From Symsagittifera roscoffensis (lineage: Eukaryota; Xenacoelomorpha; Acoela; Convolutidae): DNA of 64,000 nt. The stretch lies in assembly GCF_963678635.1 (NCBI RefSeq), contig NC_087065.1:3706534-3770533 (forward strand), read 5' to 3'. The notes below the pieces were generated by a model. The model was not told where the DNA came from. It saw nothing but the letters and a program-made list of their open reading frames with translations, and searched no databases. The translations under genes and the position numbers were made by a program. Below, piece after piece: positions 1 through 15,053 of the stretch. Every line of letters starts with the position of its first letter. Position 1 is the first letter of the stretch.

Positions 1-225
1 TGAAACTATATAATTATTGGAGAAAATTTGAAATAAAAAAGACTCAAAAGAACATCACGTGCAATTTTATTGTGAACTGAAAAGCATGAGGGTGAATCAA
101 CAGTTTAGTTTTCGACAATCTGTGAATTTAGAAATTTTTTGGCTTTTTTCTCAATTTTTTCCCCACCTTGCACGGAAATCGATTTTGTGTTGTAACGAGT
201 AGTTTTATAAGGTTAAAAAGGAACA

Positions 226-834
226 TCAAAAGCTCTTTTTCCTCCACCTGCAAAAATTTTAGAGTAATTTTCTGTTCACATTGTCGGATTATTATGAAGT
301 TACTATTATTATGATTACTAATTAGGCCATGGCAAACATATTTGGTTTTCATACTCAGCCTTGTAAAACCCCTCGTTACACAATGAAATCGATGCTAATG
401 TGAGGTGGGGGGATAGGAAAAAGAGCCGCTTAATTAGTACGTTTGTCAATTTTCATAACAATTGAATAATAGGAACAATAGTGTAACTTTCAGGAGGGGA
501 AAAAAGAGAGCCAAATTTTGATGCTGTAGCTTCTGCATTCTAGGCCCTTCTCTGTTTCCCCACCGCAAGCCAATTTCTGGGTTTCTAATTTTTTTGACAT
601 GAAAATTAGCATCGGGCTGCAAAACGCGAAAAAAGAAACGTCAGGTTCTTTTTCCTCCACCCCCCCCCCCCCGCTAGTGAAATTTTGTTCACTCTATCCC
701 ATTGTTACAAGAATTGGCATGCGAACTAACTAGGTTTTGACAAACACATTTGCTCTTCATCTTTAAATTTGTAAAACCCTTCGTTACACCATAGAATTGA
801 TGTTTAAATGAGGAGGGTGGGGGGGGGGGGGGGT
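226..834 (+). repeat. diverged direct repeat pair
   Basis: Two segments, about 226-414 and 644-834, share the same order of words. Both have 'ctttttcctccac', then a TTGTTCAC-like stretch, then 'ttgtaaaacccctcgttacac' (one base different in the second copy), and both end in a G-run. They look like two old copies of one dispersed non-coding element. The homopolymer runs resemble those of the hAT-type MITEs elsewhere in the window, but I could not align the interiors to them. Confidence 0.5.
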
Positions 835-2250
835 GGTTTGGGAGAACTAAACGTAAAATCAAGGGTAACACTGTAATTTTGCTGTTTTTGTACAGAGTTT
901 GAAATCAAGTGGGGAAATAGCTGCGCCTCTTTTTGTCAAAAAACTTTTCAAGCCGAGAAAAAGTCGTTTAACTGCCCATCTTTCATAAGCAAAAAATTTG
1001 ACAGTGTGAAGTGGTTCTCTTTCCACACTTTCGCGACACTTTCCTGTTTTCATTGCACCGCAAAATTTCAAAGGTAGTTTTTGGCTTGAAAGACTAATCA
1101 AGTATCAAAAACACTAAAGAAAGGTCAATTTTCTTCAGTTTTTTTTGAATCTTAGCATCACGCCTTCATAAAACAAAGCTACCTACTTACTATCAAAAGT
1201 TTATATAAAAAACTAAAAAAAAAACAGTTAGCATCAACTTCAGTTGAAATAACTTCCGTTTATTTCTACAAACTAACAAGAATTAGAATATTCATACCCA
1301 TTAGTTATCACAAATTGACCAAATTAAAAATTTTCCTGAGCCCTTTTTTTACAATAAAAATAATCTCAGATAGGAATCACTTTTTTGCTCCGTTTATTAA
1401 AGTTTCTGAGAGACAAAAAACCGTCCTCAGAACCTCAGTTACAAAAACAGTGAAATGACTGTACGTGTGAAATCACAAACTTCCATACTCTCACATAATT
1501 ATATAGAACAGTTTTTCCCATTGGAAAATTGGTTGACTAGCAAATGTTTCGCTGAACCAAAACAAAGAATTTTCTAACATAATAGTACCCGTTGGTAGAG
1601 GGGAAAAACTCTCACATAAAAAGTCTCACTCGGAAAAATCGAATAAGTGCAGCAGATAGTGTTTCATAGTTGACTCTAAATTATTAGTGTGAAATTAATT
1701 GTTTTTGTATAGCGATAGAAAATAAAAATGTAGAGTCAAAAACTTTACTATTCGATAATCTGGCCTGTTTTTCTAAACACTTTAAAGCATCTCTGCCAAA
1801 GAAAAACAAAAAACTTTAATATTTAGATTTGCACAAAAAATCGTAGTCAAAATTGTTTAAATTGTTCAAAAAATCACTTGGCTTTCGCAATAGACAGGAA
1901 TCACAAATCAGAGTTAAAAATTACTTGAGATTTGACATTTATAGTAATTGAATCTCTGCAAAAGCATATGAGCTTTTTAAGACAGTTTCAAGAAATCACA
2001 GGCGCTTAATTTTAATGCCTATTTAATATAACTTTGGAAAATTTGTAAGAAAGTGAATGTATAGTCAATTTGAGTGCAAAATGAACGGGCGAAGGGTATG
2101 CCATCAACAATAGCTAAACATTATTTGATTGGCCGCCTGCTCTTGTAAACTTACACTATTCAAAAAACAATAACTGATAAAAAAAAGGAGCTAAGCAAAC
2201 AGTAGCATTTTGTAAAAAAAAAACTAAAAGTTGATTTTTTTTTATTTATT

Positions 2251-2370
2251 TTTGCCGGTGAGTCAAGTTAATCCAGCTGGTGATTGAAGTTTATTTTTGC
2301 CGGTGAGTCAAGTTAATCCAGCTGGTGATTGAAGTTTATTTTTGCCGGTAAGTGAAGATAATCCAGCAGT
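2251..2370 (+). repeat. 45-bp tandem repeat, 2.7 copies
   Basis: The word 'tttgccggtgagtcaagtt' starts at 2251 and 2296, and a variant (tttgccggtaagtgaag) starts at 2341, so the period is exactly 45 bp. Copies 1 and 2 are nearly identical and copy 3 is diverged and cut short. It ends about 255 bp upstream of the start codon of protease gene A. Confidence 0.85.
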
Positions 2371-2624
2371 ATAACGATAAGGTCACAAAGAATTCTCAGC
2401 CTTGATTGCTGATAACAAAAACAAAAGCTATTCTGGGTTCAATCGTGTGAAATGCTACTAAAATCCAAGAACAGTTACCATCTGAAATTGTCTGGGAATT
2501 TGACTAACCGTCAACCTTTTCTCATAAGTTTGTTTTCATTTTTGTATCATGATGATTAATTTTTAAGCCATTAATTTAATTGGCAAAACCACCAACAGTT
2601 GCTTGAATTCTATCTAAATTTTTC

Positions 2625-5875
<3,251 letters not shown>

Positions 5876-7073
5876 TGATAACTAAAAAATATTTATTATT
5901 CATATCAATCAGAGCAGATTCAAAAATTCAGTAATATTCACAGTTTTTCTTCGTAGCGTAAAATGACAATCCTGGTTGAGATGTTCTACTGAAATTGTTT
6001 GAGCCAAAGTTCAAGTCCGTGACTAATCCTTTCGTCGACCAAAAATTCAAACAGGGATAGCCGGTCACTGTGCAAGTAGCACAGAATGTACCGACCACAC
6101 TAATAAAAAACTACAGATTTTTTCAAATTTAACTCGTTTTTTTTTGGGAGCGATGTGAAGAGAGAACTATGGGAACGTGTAAAAAATTAGGGAATTGGAA
6201 CTAATCGGCAACTTTTGCCTTCGAAAACTAATACTAAAAAAAATAGACAAGTTTTCCAAAAAATTAATTGTTTTTTGGAAGCTGTAGTTTTTACGAAGTA
6301 AAGTTGAAATTTTACTATGTAAAAGTATTCTGTCAGTATAATTTTGAGCAAGTAAAGACTACTTATTTTGGACAAGTCTTAAATAAAACCAGATTTCGAA
6401 AATTTAGCTCGAACATATTGCTCATATTCACGGTAACCACTTTGAAGAACAATTTCAATAAACGACCATGAATCTATAAACGAGCAAAATAACCAAAAAA
6501 ATTTAAAAACTTTGACAGCAAAAAATGCCAAGCAAGACAGTACTAGTTGGCTCAAATAACGATTAAAGTTGACTAAAGTTTTGTCAAGTCTTAGAGCAAA
6601 AAAAATCAAAAAACCGTCTGTGGGGCGATGAAATCGGCTCTTTACTCTTAAGTTACAATATAAATTTCTATACAAAAAGGTTGGTGCATGTTCGAATCCG
6701 TGTCTATATCTATATAGTGTACTGCCCTGGTTAACGTCCGTAGACTAAAAAAATTTTTGAATCGCAGAACTAATTTTGTGAGGCAAATATTAATATTTTG
6801 TGCATCACGTAGTCCTGGATACACAAAAATTGTACGCTTATTTATTTTGTATGTCATTTTTTTGTATGCCTAGATCAATGCTTGATTAACCAAAAATCCA
6901 ATTTTCAGAAAAATGATTTAAGAAAATTTTGAAACATTTTTAAAGTTAAATAATTTCGTTACATCATTTCTGTATGATAAATTTAAGAAAATTCTGGCAG
7001 TTTTCATTGCAGTCTAATGGCAAGACGGTCAAACTTTTGATGACTCTACTTGTGAGTCACCAAGGTATTTGTC
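5876..7073. other. 3' flank of protease A and intergenic DNA
   Basis: A candidate polyadenylation signal AATAAA lies at 6102-6107, about 230 bp past the stop. A small foldback at 6061-6097 (GGTC...CTGTGC-aagta-GCACAG...GACC) has its core repeated at 24183-24199 inside intron 2 of protease B. The rest is AT-rich with no coding signal that I can support. Confidence 0.5.
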
Positions 7074-7506
7074 CAGGGGTGGATCTAAGATTTTCTCGAG
7101 GGGGGGAGATTTTCAAAAAATTTTCGAAAATTTTGTCGACCTTTATTTTAGGTCGACCAAATTGATTTTCCGAGCTCTCCCAAATTACTAAAAAGACCTG
7201 TTTTGGTGAAATTTTCTGCGCTGCAGATAAAATTCTGAAAAACAGGCCAATATTTGGAAATTTTTGAAAAAAGCGTTTTTAGGCAACTTTTGGAAAATTT
7301 TGACCAAAAGATCACGCTTTTTCGGTGCGCGCGTCACCCTCAAAATTAGTACACATTGGCTCCGGAGGCGCCATTAGAAATTTTTTAGGAATCGTCACCA
7401 AATATGGATATCTCAAAATAGTCCTTTGGGTCGGAAGAGGGTCGAATCCCTGAGGGGGGAGCGAGCGTCCGTGCCCTCGCCCCCCCCCCCCCTAAATCCG
7501 CACCTG
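7074..7506 (+). mobile_element. complete non-autonomous hAT-type MITE (433 bp)
   Basis: The element begins CAGGGGTGGATCTAAG and ends CTAAATCCGCACCTG, imperfect terminal inverted repeats of about 16 bp. It is flanked by a perfect 8-bp direct repeat, TATTTGTC, at 7066-7073 and 7507-7514. The CAGGGGCGGAT-like ends and 8-bp duplication fit the hAT superfamily. It has no transposase frame, so movement would need an autonomous partner elsewhere. Other copies or fragments lie at 2868-3264, 9033-9233, 22688-23011 (reversed), 28178-28290 (reversed) and 32189-32520. Confidence 0.9.
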
Positions 7507-8013
7507 TATTTGTCACTTGTGTTCGGTTAGGAACACAAACCAAAGATTTTAGATAAAGTAAACTTGAAAGATCATTTTTTTGGTTTATGGAAACTAATTT
7601 TTTTTATTTTTTTTGTTGCACACAACAAGATTTACAAACTCTTAAAAAGTTTTCAGTCAAGGTACGTAGCCATTTTTTCGATTGACTTGAGAGAGCATTC
7701 TCTGTTCAAACACAAATGAACACGTTTGCTTTGATCGAGTCGACAAAGTTTAGTGGTTTGGAATCCAATACAGTTGATTAGAATCTGTCAAGTAGGTCGA
7801 AACATAGTCACTTGATGTCAAGTTGGTCGAACACTTTGGGTCGCATTGGTCAAATTTTGGCATGCTTAGGCCGGCCACAAAAAAAATTGCATATTTTCGA
7901 GTTGAGGTCTTACCTCGAGTATATTTGGACGGTCTGAACCAAAAAATCAGAAAATAGTGCACACTTGTTGTCAAACCAATTCAGATATCTCTCTATTGTG
8001 CTTGAGATAATTT

Positions 8014-8152
8014 TTGACCTTGCTCGAGGTGTACTTCAACCACCTCCGACTATGTTTTGACTGTGCTCGAGCTATGTTCTGATCATGCTCGAGTTGAGTT
8101 TCGATCATGCTAAAAGTACGGTTCAACGGTGATAAAGTTATGCTTCGACCGA
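8014..8152 (+). repeat. degenerate GCTCGAG minisatellite
   Basis: Units of about 24 bp recur with a core like 'tgaccatGCTCGAGttatgttc', for example near 8019, 8066 and 8090, followed by decayed units. The CTCGAG/GTCGAA core word is shared with the arrays at 10093-10378 and 40515-40770. Confidence 0.55.
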
Positions 8153-8337
8153 GTTTAAGTTTCCGTGTTTAAGTTTATGGCTTGTGTCGCAACCGAAAAT
8201 GAATATGCTTTGATTTTCATCGAATACAGTTTTCGAAAAACAAAAAAAAACATAATTATATTTAAACTTCGAGTAAGATTTCAGTAAGGTTTTTCATGAT
8301 AACCAAATTATAGCAACCACATGCTCAATAAAAACGA

Positions 8338-8685
8338 CCCGGGTTGACCAAAAATGCTTATCCTACTTTTTTCATAGATAAAAAAATGCTCATCATATAA
8401 TTTCTTACAATTCCATAGATACAGAAAATGTTAAGCAAACTCTAAGATATTTTTCATAGATGGAAATTGTATGATAACCTTTTTTCCCAAAAAAATTAAC
8501 ATTTTTTTTCATCGCCAGACTGTTTTATTTTGGTTCAAATCTTTTTTCAAGGATTTTTTGAAAATATATGAAAATTGTATGAACAGAACTTTTCCATACA
8601 TTTGACGTATGGAATTGTATGATAAGCATTTTGGGTGCATGGAATTGTAAGATAAGCGTTTTCGGCTTCTGGAAGTCAACCCGGG
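8338..8685. mobile_element. inverted-repeat element with CCCGGGTTGAC ends
   Basis: The outer arms CCCGGGTTGAC (8338-8348) and GTCAACCCGGG (8675-8685) are perfect complements. Inside them GCTTATC and GATAAGC also pair, and variants of 'ttccatagat' and 'atggaattgta' recur in both orientations. This is a 348-bp foldback or MITE-like unit without coding capacity. No target duplication is obvious, so the superfamily is unknown. Confidence 0.65.
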
Positions 8686-8750
8686 GAGGTGATAAAACAA
8701 ACTTTTCAACTGTGTTTTTTTTCTATCCTTCTTTTTATGTCTTAAAACTA

Positions 8751-8836
8751 GTCGCATAAAATTAAAATTGAATTGTTTTTTTTTGTCATAGCATATTTTT
8801 ATGTTGCTAAATTGCGAGCTTTTAATTTTATGCGAC
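8751..8836. repeat. 86-bp stem-loop with a 17-bp perfect stem
   Basis: The arm GTCGCATAAAATTAAAA (8751-8767) is the exact reverse complement of TTTTAATTTTATGCGAC (8820-8836), with 52 bp between. It lies 65 bp beyond the previous inverted-repeat element and may be an independent tiny MITE or a structured RNA. No other copy was seen in the window. Confidence 0.8.
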
Positions 8837-9032
8837 ACGGACAGAAAATATCAATTGCACGACCACTATTGTTTCAACATGAATGGCGACCCTCGGATGA
8901 GTTCAAGATGCTTAAACTTTTGTGTGTCAAAAACTTAGCTACTGCCAATCGTCGTAAATCAGGTTTTTTCTTTTTTCTATTATTACGGATAACTTTTTTG
9001 GCAAAAAATAAATTTTGAAAATACAATCCTAA

Positions 9033-9233
9033 AATGCGTTGAAAAAATTTTATCAAAAAATCGCGTTTTTCAGCGCGAGCTTCCCACTTAATTTTATTCA
9101 ATCAGCGCCTTTAGAAAAGTTTGTGAGTCCGTCAGCCAAAAATGGATATCTCAAATTAGTACAAAGTGGGAGCCCTTTAGGTCGGCAGGGGTTCGAATCC
9201 CTGAAGGGTTCGCCCCTCGTAAATCCACCTCTA
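9033..9233 (+). mobile_element. fragment of the hAT-type MITE family
   Basis: This is the 3' half of the family: a GCGCGAGCTTCCC block, 'atggatatctcaaattagt', 'ggtcggcaggggttcgaatc', and the end AAATCCACCTC. The 5' half is missing. The embedded GGTTCGAATCC matches a Pol III B-box, but the related copies make this a transposon segment. Confidence 0.7.
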
Positions 9234-10092
9234 ACTACACTAGATTACTCTAATACTGATCCTAATCTTACTCTTAAATTTCCCAGTCTCAATAGATGAA
9301 TAAATTTAGCTTTACATTTTACCGTAACTTTTATTAATGGATCATGATTAGTTAGTTTTAAATATTTTACAGTGATAAATATCAAGGAATATTATAAAAA
9401 ACTTTAGAAGCTTGTTTTGAACTGATTCCAAGACAAAAGTTTCAAAAACAAAAGTATTCAGAGATATTGGCCCGGGCTGATGTCCTCGTCGTGCGAAATG
9501 AGCATAATTTTTTTAAAATTCTATGACGTTTTTTATTCAGATTTACGCAAAATGGATGACTTGCAGTTTTCCATGAACTACAGATTGATTGCTTCGCACT
9601 TTTTTCTTTTAATTTCCAAACACAGCACCCCGGTAAAAAATAAGCCCATAAGTTAGAATGAAAAAAATATATCTCAAAACAAAACTTCAAATTTGAGATT
9701 TTTTGATTAGGTTGAAACTAATTCTGAAGCAATAGTATCACAAAAACAAAAAAAATAGATCAAACGTACATTCCCCCCCCCCTATAAGACCTACCGTAGA
9801 ACACCCTTCTCAAGCATGTATTATTTCTGAAAATTAAATCTTAACAAAATATCCATTTCAAACAGACGTGCAATTAAAATTGATTTTCACATTTCAATGC
9901 GAAATTGCATTTGGACGCTGTTTTTTACACAAACTATTGCTTGATTTCAATATTCTTTGGTAATAAGCCCAGTTCGAAGTGGTCGAAAGATAATCAGATC
10001 GAAATAGGTCGAGCAGCGAATGTTTACAGACTGAAAATACACACTTGACTTTGGTCTGATAGTCTCAGCATCATACTGAATTTCAGTCTGAT

Positions 10093-10378
10093 GATCAAAC
10101 TAGGGTCGAATCAGAGTTGAATTAGAATCAAATCAGGGTTAAATCAGGTTCGAACTAGAGTAGAATCACGGTCGAAATAGAGTCGAATCAGGTTCGAACT
10201 AGAATTCAATCAGGTTCGAAGTAGAGTCTAATCAGAATCGAACAAGAGTCGAATCAGGGTCGAACTACAGTCAAATCAGGGTCGAAATAGGTTCGAACTA
10301 GGGTCAAATCCGAGTCTAACTAAGGTCAAATCAGACTCGAACTAGGGTCGAATCCAGCTTGAACTAGGGTCAAATCCT
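10093..10378 (+). repeat. 11-bp minisatellite, 26 units in strict phase
   Basis: The block divides into 26 successive 11-mers without any insertion or deletion. Consensus units alternate loosely between ggtcgaatcag and gttcgaactag, which hints at a 22-bp higher-order unit. Individual units differ at several positions. Many contain TCGA or TTCGAA. It ends about 245 bp from the BEL element. Confidence 0.9.
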
Positions 10379-10623
10379 TCGCCTTATGGATAGCTATCTG
10401 CAAGTTAGCAGGAGCGAAAAGCGAAATCTGAATAAAACACGGATGCACTAAAAATCATCTACAAAGACGAAAAATTGTTCAAAAAAGCAGAACTGCAACG
10501 AACTTTTTTTCTATGACAGAGTTTTGTCATTAATTCAGTATTTAATAAAATTTAATAATAAACATCCAAAAACATGTTTTCCTTTGCAATTTACTTTGAT
10601 GCTTGCACCGAGTGTTTGATCAC

Positions 10624-11106
10624 TGTGCTCGCTAATCTCCAAAACTGATCCAAATTCGTTAAATTAATAAGAGATATTTCTCGGCAAATAACTCGGTCAA
10701 TAAATTAATTTCGGCATTTTTTCTATTGATCTGAACATCATATAACATTTTTATAATCTGTTCGTTTTTGGTACAAATCGGCGCAAGCTAGCCACAAGAA
10801 CCGGTCGGTAATGTCCTTGAGACAAATTGCTTTTTTTGGCGGTCAGTCTTAATCAAGGCTGAACCGAACTAGAATCAAAAAACAGTTAAAATAGGATATT
10901 ACCCCCGTTTTTAGTATATTAATACATGGGCAGGTGGGGGACTCGCACCTACGTCAACTGTTATTTCACACATATAATCGGCGTTAGCTTACTTTGTCTT
11001 AGTCCGCTTGGCCAACTGTGCTTATGGTTGTTACATTTTGGTCCAATCATATTCAAGCTTGTGTTTGGTTTTATATGCATTTATATTCTACATTTGCATT
11101 GCAACA
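10624..11106 (-). repeat. BEL 3' LTR
   Basis: This 483-bp copy begins TGTGCTCGC and ends TTGCAACA on the plus strand, so in element sense it reads TGTTGCAA...GCGAGCACA, with TG...CA ends. It matches 19888-20369 with scattered substitutions such as aataagag/aatgagag and catttgc/catttac. It contains the tRNA-like segment described for the other LTR, with one B-box mismatch (10939-10949). Confidence 0.95.
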
Positions 11107-11117
11107 TCCTCCCCCCT
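11107..11117 (-). other. polypurine tract of the BEL element
   Basis: In element sense the 11 bases AGGGGGGAGGA directly abut the 3' LTR start TGTTGCAA. This is the position and composition expected of the plus-strand primer for reverse transcription. Confidence 0.85.
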
Positions 11118-11162
11118 GAAGAAGGAAGAACCGGAGCGAGCTTAACGGTCGGCCGAGTGACT

Positions 11163-14100
11163 TCACGGGTTGCGGTCCTGACAAGGGCGGATCGGGCGCA
11201 ACCGTCCGTAGTTTAGCTTGACGATTCGGGCAAGAGGGTAGTACCCACGCGGACTATCGGGCTCAATCACCCACACGAGATCGCCTGTTTTAAGAGTGAA
11301 GTCAGAATGAGTGTGCCACTTGACACGCTTATTCAGCGAGGGAACATCTTCTCGAAGCCAACGAGACCAAATCGCGTTAGCATATGACTGCGCTCGCACG
11401 TACCTTTTCTTGTGATCGAAGTGCTCCCCGGGTAAAAGCGAAGGAAAGCTTGTGGCATGTTGTCCAAGCAAAAAATGATTTGGGGTTAACGCTTCTAACT
11501 CACGTGAATCAGTACTAACGGGTTTGATTGGCCTCGAATTCAAAGCCTGCTCAACTAAGCAGAGTGTTGTTCCTAACACCTCTTCAGTTACTCGCCTACT
11601 GCCTAGGATATCGTACAGCACGCGCTTCACGCTTCGGACGAAGCGTTCCCAGGAGCCGCCATGATGGGGTGCGTCTGGCGGGTTAAATTTCCAAGTAACA
11701 CCTTTGTGTGCAAAAATGGTCGGACCCATGCCATTCCAGCTCTTGATGCTGGCAAGTAATTCCTTTTCCGCACCAACGAAGTTCGTGCCGTTATCCGACC
11801 AGATTGTGCTTGGCGTACCACGGCGCGCAATGAACCGTTCGATGCCCATGACACAAGAACTGGTGTCCAGAGATGGTACAATCTCAAGGTGTACAGCCCT
11901 GGTGGTAAGGCAAGTAAAAAGAAATCCCCATCGTTTTTCAGTGCTTCTGCGAACCGGAACATAAAGCGGTCCAAAGTAATCCACACCCGTATGAATGAAG
12001 GGTGGTTGCTTATATCCGAGACGTTCGACAGGTAAATCGGACATAATTGGCTGGATGGTGCTTGCTTTGCGTTTACGGCATGTCACACACTGATTTTCGA
12101 TAGACCGAAGTAGTCGACGCAACCCAAGTACTGCATAGTTCATATTTAAAACGGAGCGCATATAATCTAATCCTTGATGAAAATGCTTATGGTGGAGGCT
12201 GTGGGCCAACAAACGACCTAGGGTATGTCGGGCGTCGAGTATTATCGGATGCTTCGTATCAAACTCGGTATTCACTAAGCGCACAATCCGTCCGGTGGAA
12301 CGAATGATACCAGCGGGACCAATAAATGGCGAGTATGTGGCAATTTTACTACTATTCTTAATAGGTTTGCCAGTGGTGAGTGTTTTTAACTCAACGGGGA
12401 AGGATTCCATCTGAGCAAGATGAATCAGTTTGCTTTCTGCAATATCAAATTCAGTGGGGTCGGTGATTCGTACGTCCTTACCACGAAAATGCTTATGTGA
12501 AGGCAACATCCTCAACATAAAAGCGACTACTCGTTTATATCTTGTAAAGGAACTGAACCTTTCCCAATTGAACCCGTGTTCGGGATGTTTGATAGATGTG
12601 ACATCGGTGACGAAGGAAGATGATGTCTCCAAGCAATTATCAACATCACAAGAAGGACCCTTCAAACGAATTTTATTGATTACACGTTCGTCGGGTATAA
12701 ACGCCCAATCAGTAGTCCTGAGAATGCTCGGACCAATAACCCAGCTCCTATCCTTGAGGGCTTCCGAAGAAATCCCCCGCATACCGGTATCAGCTGGATT
12801 ATCGCCGCTCAGAACATGGTGCCACTCATCAATAGTGGTCGACTCGAGGATCTCGCCGACACGATTAGCGACGAATACAGGCAATTTTTCAGTGGAGTTT
12901 AGCCACTGCAAAACTGTTGTACTATCTGTCCACATGTAGACATGATTAATAGAGACGGTAAGGGCGGTCAGTATATCATCTTTTAGTCGTGTGGCGAGCA
13001 GAGCAGCTTGAAGCTCTAGCTTCGGTATAGATAGCGCTTTCATGGGCGCAACGCGAGCTTTACCAAAGATGAAGGATATTTGAGTTTTGTGCGAGCTCGA
13101 GAGTCGCGCACGCAGAAATCCAACCGCACAGAAAACGTCCTGCGAGCTATCACCGAACATGTGGAGCTCAATTTGATCAACAGGCTCTGTGAAGTTACAA
13201 CGGGGAATAGTCAATTGCCCTAAGAGTGGGAGACCGGAATGCCACTCGAGAAACTTTTCTCTTATGTCTTCTGGCAATTCGTTGTCCCAACTTTGACCAC
13301 TGATTTTCCAAATATCTTTTAGTAAAAGACGGGCCCTAACTGTGTATGGAGCTACTAACACAACAGGGTCAAACACAGAAGAGACGAAACTCAAGACGGT
13401 TCGTTGTGTTATTGCTTTATCGAGAGGACGATCCACGCCTCTGCTAACAACCAATGTGTCTTTGACATGGTCCCACTTAAGACCTAAGACGTGTGATGAT
13501 TGTTCGGCACCGTTACAAATTTCCTTGATGGGTGAAGACGAGGTTTCGGATTCCTCGGGGTTCATTGCTGAAGTGATTTCATCAGAATTACTGACAAATT
13601 TAGTCAAATTAAATCCTCCCAATTTTAGTAAGGAAACCAAATCGCGACTAATTTTAATTGCATGGGTAACGTTCTCGAATGAATCCAAGTAATCGTCCAT
13701 GTATAATTTTTCATTTATGACTGAGGCGGCCTCAGGGTATGTGGACGTAATATCAGTTGCTGTTTTTCGCAACGCGAAATTGGCGCACGAAAGCGAATCC
13801 CGTGCGCCGAATATATGGCGAGTGTACTGATGAACTACCACATCGGAAGTGGTATCCTCCCGCCACAAAAAACGGAGCGAATATTGATCGCGGGCAAGGA
13901 CTCCTACCTGGAGGAACATACCCTCTATATCCGCGGAGACGGCGTACTTGTGTTAACGGAATCGCAAAAGTACAAAAATTAAATTTTGGAGTAGGTCCGG
14001 ACTCACCAATAAGGACTTATTTAAGGATGTGCCGTGAAACTTAGAACCCACATTAAGGACTCGGCGCACCTTACCCGGCTTATTCAGATTTACGGCGGGA

Positions 14101-15053
14101 TGGTGCGGAAGATACCACTCGCGATCGGAACGCTTACGTGGATCATGCGGTTCGACGGTAACGACATAGCCTTTCCTAATGTCCTCTCTAATTGTTTCTG
14201 CGTATCTTTCGCGCAGCTCAGGGTCTTTACTTAACCTTCTCTCCAATGATTTAAATTGGGCGAGTGACGAGTACTAGTTGTTTGGTAGACTGACATTACT
14301 ATCAATCCAAAGCATAGGCACAATGTATCTTTCGCCATTGTGAACGGTTTCAGAATTTAGGATGGATAAAGCATGTTTATCCGCGGCAGAACGGGCATCG
14401 ACTTGTTTGAAAGCACCATACGATTCCAACTCGTACCAGGATTTTATCTGGTCGGTCAGAGAAGAATCTTCAACAACACACTTGAAACACGAAGAAGTAG
14501 AATTAACGGACGGCGGCAACGGACCACTTATGACCCCAACCTATCGGTAGGCGAACGGAACACGGTGAGTTTTTATCATCTCCCAAGAGGAACTCAATGG
14601 GTCTAACGGCGTGGTAGTAGTCTTGTCCGATAATAATTTCAACGTCCTCATAAGTATTGGGCTTAATAGGTGCTAATTGTGGATATTTATTCTGCAAATC
14701 AGCAATATTGATTAGTTCGGAACCAATCCGAATATTGTCTTTAACATATGCACAGAGAGAAAATACGAAATCACTATTATTCGGCTCGGAGGAAACTGTA
14801 AACTTGACCCTCTGAGTCTCAACAACGGTGGTTGAATTGAAACCACTAATTGACAAGTTAACGGGCTCCCCTACTAAGCCGAGACGGTTTACGAGTGACG
14901 AAGACACCCAGGAGTGAGTCGATGCACTATCACAAAGAACCAACGTCAGGAGACTGGTTACATCCGAGGATACACCAAGTGTTGCAATTGGCAGCAACCC
15001 TTTAGAAGATTCAATGTCATGTATATCACTAACAGCGGCATGGGTGGAAGTAT
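11163..15053 (-). pseudogene. pol: BEL pro-pol region: protease, RT, RNase H, integrase (broken)
   Basis: The protease segment (14997-14503) has the retropepsin-like site as DSA (CDSASTHSW) instead of the usual DSG. Pol follows: an RT N-terminal part with SLPNN near 14277 and 'KVRRVLNVGSKF', then a 918-codon frame (13919-11163) with YMDD at residues 73-76, an RNase H segment with WTDSTTVLQW, an integrase zinc finger (H...H...CVTC), a core with GVDYFGP, SDNGTNF and GGSWER, and a DUF5641-like tail. The last codon is TGA. A one-base G gain near 14545 shifts the frame in the LGWVISG-type motif. In-frame TAG (14274-14276) and TAA (13953-13955) interrupt an otherwise intact frame. Autonomous activity is unlikely unless these are assembly errors or are read through. 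Confidence 0.9.

Larger units (their letters stand above)
1..2624. other. gene-free upstream region
   Basis: I see no credible coding region here. The sequence is AT-rich with poly-C and poly-G tracts near 660-673 and 820-834. The few short open frames have low-complexity or repeat-derived translations and no recognisable domain. A diverged repeat pair (226-834) and a 45-bp tandem repeat (2251-2370) are listed separately. Confidence 0.6.

Noticed and set aside
8509-8838. Minus-strand 109-codon frame
   Set aside because: It runs across the inverted-repeat element at 8338-8685 and the hairpin at 8751-8836 and has a Lys/Ser/Asn-rich translation without any domain.
9190-9210. A tRNA gene suggested by GGTTCGAATCC
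   Set aside because: The sequence belongs to the hAT-type MITE family; related copies have diverged versions and no A-box or acceptor stem is present.
10093-10378. CRISPR-like array
   Set aside because: Units are contiguous 11-mers without spacers in a eukaryotic context; it is a minisatellite.
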